From: an uncultured Eubacteriales bacterium
Lineage (GTDB): Bacteria > Bacillota > Clostridia > Oscillospirales > Acutalibacteraceae
DNA: 8,360 nucleotides
Assembly: GCA_900317795.1 (NCBI GenBank)
Contig: ONIF01000081.1
Location: 1 to 8,360, forward strand
Direction: 5' to 3'
Part shown: piece after piece, positions 1 to 5,273 of the stretch
Layout: each line of letters opens with the position of its first letter
Position numbering within the stretch: position 1 is the stretch's first letter
Position numbers and translations under genes: made by a program
The notes under the pieces: generated by a model
Told to the model about the DNA's origin: nothing
What the model saw: only the letters and a program-made list of their open reading frames with translations
Database searches by the model: none

Positions 1-1
1 G

Positions 2-109
2 CGTATTGACTTTGCTTTCAGTTCAGACGACTGGAAAAAAGTTGTTATCGATCCCGACAAAATAACCAAAGTTGTCTATAACGGCACCACGATTTACAAT
101 GTGCAATGA
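2..109 (+). CDS. C-terminal end of an unidentified protein (5' end outside window)
   Basis: A frame open from the left edge encodes 35 residues, beginning RIDFAFSSDDWKK and ending in KVVYNGTTIYNVQ before TGA at 107-109. The composition (acidic and lysine-rich, then alternating hydrophobic residues) looks like a folded soluble or extracytoplasmic domain, but the fragment is too short to assign a family. The last codons and the stop lie inside the first units of the heptamer repeat (CAATGTG, CAATGAG), so the repeat has set the C-terminus. Evidence that this is coding is its uninterrupted frame, its plausible composition and the terminator just downstream. The function is unknown. Confidence 0.6.
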   Translation, partial: RIDFAFSSDDWKKVVIDPDKITKVVYNGTTIYNVQ

Positions 110-258
110 GCAGTTAGCAATTAGCAATGTACAATGTGCAATTATTTTAATTTACCAATTTTTTATAAACAAAGCCGCTTTATTCCGATAAATCAATTTT
201 TCGGAATAAAGCGGCTTTTATCATTCATTGCACATTGCACATTTCACATTGCTCATTG
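97..258. repeat. Heptanucleotide repeat element 1, with inverted arms
   Basis: Seven consecutive 7-bp units run from 97 to 145: CAATGTG, CAATGAG, CAGTTAG, CAATTAG, CAATGTA, CAATGTG, CAATTAT. The right arm at 219-258 carries the complementary type of unit (CACATTG, CACATTT, CACATTG, CTCATTG). The arms are imperfectly complementary and could fold into a long stem around the terminator at 171-218. The element begins within the end of the upstream gene and stops 11 bp before the -35 box of the padR promoter. A related element lies at 2176-2364. The layout recalls the heptanucleotide STRR repeats known from cyanobacteria; no relationship is implied. No protein is encoded. Confidence 0.85.
171..219 (+). 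terminator. Strong, probably bidirectional intrinsic terminator
   Basis: A perfect 18-bp stem pairs AAAGCCGCTTTATTCCGA (171-188) with its complement at 201-218, leaving a 12-nt loop. The stem base is A/T rich, so a T run follows the hairpin on the plus strand and the A run before it serves as a T run on the other strand. It lies about 60 bp after the stop of the upstream partial gene and before the padR promoter, so it insulates the two units. Confidence 0.88.
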
Positions 259-269
259 AAAAATACCTC

Positions 270-298
270 TTGACAAATAATACTATGCGTGATATAGT
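270..298 (+). promoter_or_regulatory. Sigma-A-type promoter of the padR operon
   Basis: There is a perfect -35 box TTGACA at 270-275, a 17-nt spacer, and -10 box TATAGT (one mismatch to TATAAT) at 293-298. The predicted transcript start is near 305, just before the AAGGAGG ribosome site at 308-314, so the 5' leader would be very short. No other promoter this good was seen in the window. Confidence 0.8.
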
Positions 299-301
299 AT
301 T
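279..301. promoter_or_regulatory. Palindrome over the -10 box, candidate PadR operator
   Basis: AATACTAT (279-286) and ATAGTATT (294-301) form a perfect 8-bp inverted repeat with a 7-nt centre. It covers most of the promoter spacer and the whole -10 box. PadR repressors bind dyad-symmetric sites over promoters and commonly repress their own operons, so this is the natural operator for the gene that starts 20 bp downstream. The palindrome is seen directly; the binding protein is inferred. Confidence 0.6.
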
Positions 302-320
302 GTGTGTAAGGAGGTATTAT

Positions 321-689
321 ATGGATATTCAGTTAAAAAGAGGATTGCTGGAAGTGTGCGTGCTTTCCGCCATTAAAAACAAGGATTCCTACGGCTATAA
401 AATTATAAAAGATGTCAAGCCGTATATAGAGATTTCGGAATCCACGCTTTACCCGATACTTAAAAGGCTCGAAAGTGCCAATATGCTCACGGTAAAGTCC
501 GTTGAACACAACGGCAGACTTCGCAAATATTACCATATCACGCAAAACGGTCTTGACAGGCTCAAACTTTTTGCAGACGAGCATATCACGCAAAACGGTC
601 TTGACAGGCTCAAACTTTTTGCAGACGAGTGGCAGGAAATCATGCTGATTTACAATTTTGTGACAAGGGAGAATGATAATGATGAATAA
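321..689 (+). CDS. PadR-family transcriptional regulator with internal duplication
   Basis: This 122-residue protein is a PadR-type winged-helix repressor. The N-terminal domain contains the hallmark run LLEVCVLSAI (9-18), YGYKI (24-28), the recognition-helix region ESTLYPILKRLE (40-51) and the wing ending in RKYYHIT (68-74). A short C-terminal helix for dimerisation follows, as in the small (PadR-s1) subfamily. I chose ATG 321 because AAGGAGG (308-314) sits 6 nt upstream; the frame also opens further upstream, but that DNA is repeat and promoter. Residues 72-87 (HITQNGLDRLKLFADE) are repeated exactly at 88-103. Without the extra copy the protein would be 106 residues, near the usual length. 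It leads an operon with DUF1700 and DUF4097 genes and probably represses its own promoter. Family assignment is firm; whether the duplicated form is active is unknown. Confidence 0.92.
   Translation: MDIQLKRGLLEVCVLSAIKNKDSYGYKIIKDVKPYIEISESTLYPILKRLESANMLTVKSVEHNGRLRKYYHITQNGLDRLKLFADEHITQNGLDRLKLFADEWQEIMLIYNFVTRENDNDE
534..629 (+). repeat. Perfect 48-bp tandem duplication inside the padR gene
   Basis: Positions 534-581 and 582-629 are identical at every base. The unit is 16 codons, so the frame is kept. It covers the end of the wing and the start of the C-terminal dimerisation helix. The lack of any silent difference points to a very recent event or a variable-copy locus; an assembly artefact is possible. 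Confidence 0.95.
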
Positions 690-1287
690 ACAGGAATTTT
701 TGAACGCCCTTTCGGACAGATTGCAGGGTATTCCCATAGACGACAGGGAAAAATCTCTTGAATACTATTCGGAGATGATAGACGATATGCAGGAAGACGG
801 CTTGACAGAGGAACAGGCTGTTAAAGCTATGGGAAGTATCAACGAAATTGCGGATAAAATCATCAACGATATGCCTATTGAAAAAATCCTCAAAACAAAG
901 GTCACTCCCAAAAGAAAATTGAGTGCATTGGAAATCACTTTGATTGCAGTAGGCTTTCCGATATGGTTTCCCATAGCAATTTCATTGATTGCGGTAATAT
1001 TTACATTATATCTGGTATTGTGGGTACTGATACTCTGCATTTATATCGTAGCATTTTCGTTTGCGGTGTCGGGCATAGCAACTATTATTGCACTTGTTAT
1101 GAGCATTCTTGACGGTCAGGCTTTATGGGGATTGTTCCTATTCGGGTGCGGGATGGTACTTTTAGGATTGGCAATACCTGTATTTATCGGGGCTTTGAAA
1201 GCTTCTTTCGGGTGCATACACGCAACCGCATATTGCTTTAAAAAAATAAAATCCTCACTTGCAAAAAGAAAGGGTGGTGCAAAATGA
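679..1287 (+). CDS. DUF1700/HAAS-domain membrane protein
   Basis: The product is about 202 residues. Counting from the methionine of MNKQEFLNAL, residues 1-65 form the soluble helical domain typical of DUF1700 (HAAS) proteins, with the characteristic LEYYSEMIDDMQEDGLTEEQAVKAMG segment spanning 27-51. Hydrophobic stretches at about 84-112, 113-143 and 148-172 make three or four membrane helices, followed by a basic tail. In known family members this domain pairs with a PadR regulator encoded beside it, so it may pass an envelope signal to PadR; that role is inferred. AGGGAG (666-671) is 7 nt before ATG 679 and 10 nt before ATG 682; ATG 673 is too close. The gene overlaps the end of padR, and its TGA overlaps the next ATG (ATGA, 1284-1287), indicating translational coupling. 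Confidence 0.88.
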   Translation: MMNKQEFLNALSDRLQGIPIDDREKSLEYYSEMIDDMQEDGLTEEQAVKAMGSINEIADKIINDMPIEKILKTKVTPKRKLSALEITLIAVGFPIWFPIAISLIAVIFTLYLVLWVLILCIYIVAFSFAVSGIATIIALVMSILDGQALWGLFLFGCGMVLLGLAIPVFIGALKASFGCIHATAYCFKKIKSSLAKRKGGAK

Positions 1288-2189
1288 AAAAGTCAACAAA
1301 GATAAGCCTGCTTGTATCACTGATACTCGTTATTGCAGGGGCTGTATGTATATTTATTTCACTTTTGGGAGTTGGTTTTGATATGAGAAAGTTCTCAAAT
1401 ATGACCTTTGAAAAGAAAGTTTTTGAAATCACGGAAAGTTTTGACGGTCTGCATATCAATGAAGAAAATGACAATATAGAATTGTATTTGTCAGATGATA
1501 AAACTTGTAAAATAGTCTGCTATGACAGTGATGAAGTTTACCATGAATACAATTTCAACGATGACGGGCAACTGATGATTTTTTACCGTGACAACAGGGT
1601 TTGGTATGAAAAATGCTTTACTTTAATGGAAAGCAGGAAAATTCAAATATACCTCCCCAATAAAGAGTATAAAGGATTAGCCGTGCATTCCGTCAACAGT
1701 AATATTGATGTGCCGAACAGCTTCACTTTTGAGAAAACAAATATTCATACCGTAAACGGCAAAATCAATTTGAATTGTAATGTGACAGAATGTGCATCTG
1801 TTGAAACCACAAACGGTGCTATTCTGTTGACAGGAGAAATGAGCGGAAAAATCCATGCAGATACCGTCAACGGAAAAATTAATGCCGATAACATCAAAAA
1901 TGCAGAAAGTGCCGACTTCCATACAACCAATGCAGGCATTGATATAAATGCCGACACTGTCAAAAAGCTTGACGTGCATTCCACCAACGGCAGTATCCAA
2001 TTCAGTGTAAAAACTTCCGACAGAATAAACATGGAAACCGTCAACGGCAAAATTACGGGAACAGTACCTGCTGACAAAAAATGCGTTGCAAGGAGTACAA
2101 ACGGCAAAATATCCGTTCCCAACAGAGTTGACAATGACGGCGATTTCTATTTCCAGACCGTCAACGGCAACATTTCAATTAGCAATTAG
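1284..2189 (+). CDS. Membrane-anchored DUF4097 beta-solenoid protein
   Basis: This 301-residue protein has a short basic start, one hydrophobic anchor or signal segment (about 8-31) and a long extracytoplasmic part. From residue 135 to the end, nine evenly spaced motifs of the type (T/S)(V/T)NGxI occur, with their Asn at 138, 158, 177, 196, 216, 235, 254, 273 and 294. The 19-21 residue period fits rungs of a right-handed beta-solenoid, as in DUF4097 'putative adhesin' domains. It is the third gene of the PadR/DUF1700 operon and starts in a four-base overlap with the gene before it; AGGGTGG (1271-1277) is its ribosome site. Family members are linked to envelope stress or surface functions, but no ligand is known. 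The last codons (ISISN) and the TAG stop are made of heptamer-repeat sequence, so the C-terminus may have been set by insertion of that element. Confidence 0.88.
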   Translation: MKKSTKISLLVSLILVIAGAVCIFISLLGVGFDMRKFSNMTFEKKVFEITESFDGLHINEENDNIELYLSDDKTCKIVCYDSDEVYHEYNFNDDGQLMIFYRDNRVWYEKCFTLMESRKIQIYLPNKEYKGLAVHSVNSNIDVPNSFTFEKTNIHTVNGKINLNCNVTECASVETTNGAILLTGEMSGKIHADTVNGKINADNIKNAESADFHTTNAGIDINADTVKKLDVHSTNGSIQFSVKTSDRINMETVNGKITGTVPADKKCVARSTNGKISVPNRVDNDGDFYFQTVNGNISISN

Positions 2190-2364
2190 CAATTAGCAAT
2201 GTGCAATGAGGAGTGAGGAGTTAGAAATATTTCTCATTCCTCTTTTTTAATTAGCAATTAGCAGTTAGCAATGAGCAATGATTTGCCACCGATTTTTTAT
2301 CATTCACTGCACATTGATAATTGCACATTTCACATTGCTAATTGCTCATTGCTAATTGCTAATT
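2176..2364. repeat. Heptanucleotide repeat element 2, with inverted arms
   Basis: Plus-type heptamers run CAATTAG x3, CAATGTG, CAATGAG, GAGTGAG, GAGTTAG (2176-2224), then AATTAGC x2, AGTTAGC, AATGAGC (2249-2276). Complementary heptamers GCTAATT, GCTCATT, GCTAATT, GCTAATT close the element at 2337-2364, so 2249-2276 and 2337-2364 can form a stem of nearly 28 bp. The right side (from 2298) shares TATCATTCA-Y-TGCACATTG and CACATTTCACATTGCT with element 1. The element starts inside the last codons of the DUF4097 gene. Together with the leader features downstream it fills the 300-bp gap before the sigma gene; no gene is seen here. Confidence 0.85.
2208..2248 (+). terminator. Intrinsic terminator of the padR operon, made of repeat units
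   Basis: GAGGAGTGAG (2208-2217) pairs with CTCATTCCTC (2233-2242) as a 10-bp stem with one G-U pair, directly followed by six T (2243-2248). The loop is 15 nt and can tighten with weak pairs. It lies 19 bp after the DUF4097 stop. The left half of the stem consists of degenerate heptamer units, so the repeat appears to have been used as a terminator. Confidence 0.7.
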
Positions 2365-2370
2365 ATTTAT

Positions 2371-2399
2371 TGCACCCTGTATGATGTTTTGTGCGTATA
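2371..2399 (+). promoter_or_regulatory. Possible ECF-type promoter of the sigma operon
   Basis: TGCACC (2371-2376) and CGTATA (2394-2399) are separated by 17 nt. This resembles the general ECF pattern of an AC-containing -35 and a CGT-type -10, and ECF sigma factors commonly drive their own operon. A start near 2406 would place the GGGACAGC hairpin at the very 5' end of the transcript. A sigma-A reading (TTGCAC at 2370 with TATATA at 2396) has a 20-nt spacer and fits worse. The motif match is weak. Confidence 0.35.
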
Positions 2400-2410
2400 T
2401 ATTATCAGAA

Positions 2411-2478
2411 GGGACAGCAAGGCACTTTTATAAAGTAAATCCTTCTCTAAACAAACCTCTTTGCTGTCCCGTTTTTTT
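2411..2478 (+). terminator. Terminator-like leader hairpin ahead of the sigma gene
   Basis: GGGACAGCAA (2411-2420) pairs perfectly with TTGCTGTCCC (2461-2470), and G plus seven T follow (2471-2478). Inside the 40-nt loop, AAGG/CCTT (2419-2422 with 2441-2444) and ACTTT/AAAGT (2424-2428 with 2432-2436) could form a smaller inner stem. The T run ends 6 nt before the sigma ribosome site, leaving no room for a promoter in between. It is therefore either an attenuator in the sigma leader or the end of a short RNA of about 70 nt. I do not recognise a known riboswitch class. Confidence 0.65.
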
Positions 2479-2484
2479 CAAAGC

Positions 2485-2491
2485 GAGGTGA
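2485..2491 (+). promoter_or_regulatory. Ribosome binding site deciding the sigma factor start
   Basis: GAGGTGA is the only good Shine-Dalgarno match upstream of the sigma gene. It is 6 nt before ACG 2498 and 24 nt before TTG 2516, the first conventional alternative start in frame. Its own last bases form an in-frame TGA (2489-2491), so translation cannot begin further upstream. Spacing therefore favours ACG. Confidence 0.7.
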
Positions 2492-2497
2492 TTTCCA

Positions 2498-3040
2498 ACG
2501 GACAGTGATAAAAAATTGGCTGAACGTCTTAAAAAAGGCTCTGAAAAGGCTTTTGAAGAAATTATTTACAGATTTACTCCGCTTGTTTCCAACATCATTA
2601 AAAATATTTCCTGCGGTTATCTCTCGGGCGAGGATATTGAGGAAGTGACAACTGATGTATTTGTGACGCTGTGGAAAAATGCAGATAAGCTTGATGTCAA
2701 TCTGCTCAAACCCTACATAATCTGCATTGCAAAGAGCCGTGCAAAAGACCGTTTAAGACGTGAAAATCACTTTGAAACCGTTGACATTGATTCCGTTGAC
2801 ATTCAAGATGACAGCGATATATTGGAAAACTGCGAAAATCAAGGGCTTGTGCATGACCTCAAAGCAGAAATTGCCAATCTCAAAGAACCCGACAGGGAAA
2901 TTTTGATACGTCATTATTACTATTATCAGCCTGTCAAAAAAATTGCCGAAATTATGGAAATCAATATCGAAACGGTGAAATCCAAACTCCAACGCACACG
3001 CAAAAAACTCAAAGACGCATTGATTAACAGGGGGTATTGA
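2498..3040 (+). CDS. Sigma-70 family (ECF-like) RNA polymerase sigma factor
   Basis: Read from 2498 the protein has 180 residues and two sigma domains. Region 2 covers about 17-88, with DIEEVTTDVFVTLWK (46-60) as the core-binding and -10 recognition part. An acidic linker follows (about 92-118), then region 4 at about 120-175, with LKEPDREILIRHYYY (128-142) and the helix-turn-helix VKKIAEIMEINIETVKSKL (146-164). The start is uncertain. ACG 2498 has the right spacing from GAGGTGA and gives (M)DSDKKLAERLKKGSEKAF, a typical sigma N-terminus. TTG 2516 would cost six residues and lacks a ribosome site. A point change of ATG to ACG, or a sequencing error, is likely. The gene is followed 2 nt later by a DUF4179 membrane protein, its probable anti-sigma factor. 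It probably activates its own operon among other targets. Confidence 0.9.
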   Translation, partial: TDSDKKLAERLKKGSEKAFEEIIYRFTPLVSNIIKNISCGYLSGEDIEEVTTDVFVTLWKNADKLDVNLLKPYIICIAKSRAKDRLRRENHFETVDIDSVDIQDDSDILENCENQGLVHDLKAEIANLKEPDREILIRHYYYYQPVKKIAEIMEINIETVKSKLQRTRKKLKDALINRGY

Positions 3041-3042
3041 CT

Positions 3043-4455
3043 ATGAAATACAGTGAAAACGCATTTGACAGAATAATGGAAAACTATGACCTTGACGGCA
3101 TTGTCACCGAAAAAGTCGTGAGAAGCGACGCTGTAAAAAATGCTGCATTCTCTCTGCTCGGTCTTGGCTCAAAAAAAAAATCAAATAAAAAAGTGTTTCG
3201 TCTGATAGCCGTTGCGGCAGCGGCTGCCATTATCGGCACAAGCGTTATTGCGGCAAATCCCGTTAAAGACGCTTTCAACGGCTATATCGGCATTCCAGAC
3301 AACGTATTTGTATATGCAGGCGACAATGTGCAGATTACAAGCGATAAATCCAATGTCGAGTTAAAGGGCGTTGTGTGTGATGACTCTATCATTTTTGCTA
3401 TGCTGGAAATAACCAAAAAAGACGGTACACCCTTTACAGATGACCTCTCAAACAGCTATATCAGTTCTGTCAACAGCAAACAACGGCAAGAACAAGACGA
3501 ACTGTTCAAAGCAGGCGGTCAGAAAGACAACAGTTTATTGATAAGCGATGACCAGCGTGTATTTTTTGAAGAACTTGCACCCAATGAAAATGATACCCAA
3601 GAAGACTATGAAGAAAAACTCCTGTTTATGAACGGTAGAATAGAATATGATTTCAAGGATAAAAATACCGTCAAGGGCTTTCTGAAATATAGTAATGACT
3701 ATCCCAAGTATGATTTTCAAGGAAAAACGATGGAACTTTCAGAGGGCAAAATATATGTTTATACACGAGGTAAACGTATATACAGCTATCGGGAAATGAA
3801 CGGCACTTTGGAATACAATCACGAAAGGTATAAAGCCCAGAGTGAAAAAATAACGGAACAATACACACCTCTGCTTGCGGAAAATCAGATAATTGACAGC
3901 GGAAAATATGATGAGGAAGGAGATTACTGCCTTTATATAACAACCATGACGGAAGTTGACGTTGATTACAAAATATCCTTTGATGTCAACTACACCCCTC
4001 AAAATTTAGTTGTTGATATGGACATCAACAATGACTTTGATATTGCAGACGCAAAAATGAGTTTTGACAGTATCGAAGTAACTCCGTTCAGAGCGGTACT
4101 CAAAGGAAGATATTTCGGTGATTTAAACTGGAATCAAATCGGTGGAAGCACTATTGATAGAGAAAAAGACGTTTTTTACAGGTACGGTGGTCTTGATATT
4201 GTGATGAAAAACGGCACTATTGCAAGAACAGGACTGGGTATGGGTTTCAACTGCAACCTTATTGATGAAAAAGTAAAAGATCTGGTGGAATTTGAGATAC
4301 ATTATGATAAATTCGGAGATGAGGACTTAAATTTTACAGCCATCGACCCCGAAAATATCAAAGCTTTATATCTCTGCGGTGTAAAGATATACGGTGAAGG
4401 CAGTGATACAATAGAAGTCGTATCAAGAAAAAGGTCTGAGGGCTGGTGGAGATAA
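3043..4455 (+). CDS. DUF4179 membrane protein, probable anti-sigma factor
   Basis: The product has 470 residues. Residues 1-50 form a small charged cytoplasmic segment, 52-71 a single membrane helix (VFRLIAVAAAAAIIGTSVIA) and the remainder a large extracytoplasmic part that begins with the NPVKDAFNGYIG junction typical of DUF4179 proteins. Near residues 330-370 a second beta-rich region (SFDSIEVTPFRAVLKG) resembles the C-terminal domains of such proteins. Genes of this type usually lie directly after an ECF sigma gene and are taken to hold the sigma factor at the membrane until a signal arrives; that role is inferred here. ATG 3043 is used because AGGGGG (3029-3034) is 8 nt upstream; TTG 3037 would be too close. 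An A10 run (3171-3180) lies just before the membrane-helix codons and would truncate the protein if it slipped. A strong terminator follows the stop. Confidence 0.85.
   Translation: MKYSENAFDRIMENYDLDGIVTEKVVRSDAVKNAAFSLLGLGSKKKSNKKVFRLIAVAAAAAIIGTSVIAANPVKDAFNGYIGIPDNVFVYAGDNVQITSDKSNVELKGVVCDDSIIFAMLEITKKDGTPFTDDLSNSYISSVNSKQRQEQDELFKAGGQKDNSLLISDDQRVFFEELAPNENDTQEDYEEKLLFMNGRIEYDFKDKNTVKGFLKYSNDYPKYDFQGKTMELSEGKIYVYTRGKRIYSYREMNGTLEYNHERYKAQSEKITEQYTPLLAENQIIDSGKYDEEGDYCLYITTMTEVDVDYKISFDVNYTPQNLVVDMDINNDFDIADAKMSFDSIEVTPFRAVLKGRYFGDLNWNQIGGSTIDREKDVFYRYGGLDIVMKNGTIARTGLGMGFNCNLIDEKVKDLVEFEIHYDKFGDEDLNFTAIDPENIKALYLCGVKIYGEGSDTIEVVSRKRSEGWWR
3171..3180 (+). repeat. A10 homopolymer in the anti-sigma gene
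   Basis: Ten A in a row cover the last base of the Ser43 codon and Lys44-Lys46. One added A gives a stop after 48 codons; one lost A gives a stop after 53 codons. Both truncate before or at the start of the membrane helix (52-71), leaving only the cytoplasmic segment. The tract is a candidate for polymerase slippage. Confidence 0.9.
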
Positions 4456-4460
4456 CAATT

Positions 4461-4500
4461 ATCCCCGAACTGTAAAAAAATGCAGTTCGGGGATTTTGCT
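4461..4500 (+). terminator. Terminator between the convergent sigma and transporter operons
   Basis: ATCCCCGAACTG (4461-4472) pairs perfectly with CAGTTCGGGGAT (4483-4494) around a 10-nt A-rich loop, followed by ATTTTGCTTTTAT. It starts 6 nt after the DUF4179 stop and ends 2 nt before the stop of the minus-strand ATPase gene, so it can serve both. The T run is interrupted on the plus strand and weaker on the minus strand. Confidence 0.85.
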
Positions 4501-4501
4501 T

Positions 4502-5260
4502 TTATACGGAAAGTTTTTTCAAAAATGCTTTTGTACGGTCATTTTTCGGATTGTCTATGACATCTTCGGGCTTGCCCTCCTCCACTATCAATCCGCCGTC
4601 CATGAATATCACTCTGTCGGAAACCGCTCTTGCAAAGTCGATTTCATGCGTTACGATTATCATTGTCATTTTTTCCTCTGCAAGCTCTTTCATGATACGC
4701 AATATGCCTGCGGTTATTTCGGGGTCAAGGGCTGATGTCGGCTCGTCAAAATACAGTATATCGGGGTTCATCACCAATGCTCTTGCTATGGCAACCCTCT
4801 GCTGCTGACCGCCCGACAATTCACACGGATAGGCTTTTTCCTTGTCGGCAAGCCCCACTTTTTCAAGCATTTTTCGGCTCTCTTTAAGCACCTCTGCTTT
4901 ATCCCTTTTCATTACGCTGATAGGTGCGTCAGATACGTTTTTCAGCACGTTATAATGCGGAAATAAATTGAAATTCTGGAATACAAGCCCGAATTTTTCA
5001 TGTGCCTCTTTCATGACGCTCTTTGACGGATAAACCGCTTTACCGTCTTTTGTAGTAACAATTTTCTTTCCGCTGTATGAAAGTTCGCCCGAGTCCATTG
5101 TTTCAAGAAATGTGGCACATCTGAGTAAAGTGGATTTTCCCGAACCCGACGGACCTAATATTGATACAACCTCGCCTTTCTCTACGGACATACTTATATC
5201 TTTCAAAACGGTCTTGCCGTCAAAGCTCTTTTGCAGATTTTTTATTTCAAGGAGTTTCAT
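4502..5260 (-). CDS. Polar amino acid ABC transporter ATP-binding protein (GlnQ-like)
   Basis: This 252-residue ATPase powers amino acid uptake at the inner face of the membrane. All motifs are intact: Walker A GPSGSGKST (36-44), Q-loop Gln95 in VFQNFNLFPHYNVLKN, signature LSGGQQQRVAIARAL (148-162), Walker B ILYFDEP (168-174), D-loop SALD (176-179) and switch His205 in VTHE. The FNLFPH motif and the length are characteristic of the polar amino acid (GlnQ/HisP) branch. I chose ATG 5260 because GAGGTG (complement of 5267-5272) lies 6 nt upstream and MKLLEIKNL is the usual start; an upstream in-frame ATG at 5290 lies inside the preceding gene. It follows the receptor-permease gene by 13 nt and is surely its partner. 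The protein presumably works as a homodimer. The substrate cannot be told from the ATPase. Confidence 0.95.
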   Translation of the reverse strand: MKLLEIKNLQKSFDGKTVLKDISMSVEKGEVVSILGPSGSGKSTLLRCATFLETMDSGELSYSGKKIVTTKDGKAVYPSKSVMKEAHEKFGLVFQNFNLFPHYNVLKNVSDAPISVMKRDKAEVLKESRKMLEKVGLADKEKAYPCELSGGQQQRVAIARALVMNPDILYFDEPTSALDPEITAGILRIMKELAEEKMTMIIVTHEIDFARAVSDRVIFMDGGLIVEEGKPEDVIDNPKNDRTKAFLKKLSV

Positions 5261-5273
5261 GTTTTTCACCTCA

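Noticed and set aside
97..258. Heptamer blocks as a CRISPR array
   Set aside because: The units are 7 bp, degenerate, contiguous and without spacers; there is no repeat of CRISPR length and no cas gene.
228..320. Upstream extension of the PadR gene to an ATG at 228
   Set aside because: This stretch is repeat arm, -35/-10 promoter and ribosome site; a clean AAGGAGG precedes ATG 321, and PadR homology starts at MDIQLKRG.
1677..2134. Minus-strand frames opposite the DUF4097 gene
   Set aside because: Two overlapping antisense frames persist only because the coding strand is periodic; there is no promoter or ribosome site, and composition is unlike a real protein.
97..2364. PadR operon flanked by the two heptamer elements as a composite mobile unit
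   Set aside because: The elements are in the same general layout but there is no transposase, no clear target-site duplication, and the repeats look dispersed rather than paired ends.
3037..3042. TTG start at 3037 for the DUF4179 protein
   Set aside because: It is only 2 nt from the AGGGGG ribosome site and overlaps the sigma stop; ATG 3043 has proper 8-nt spacing.
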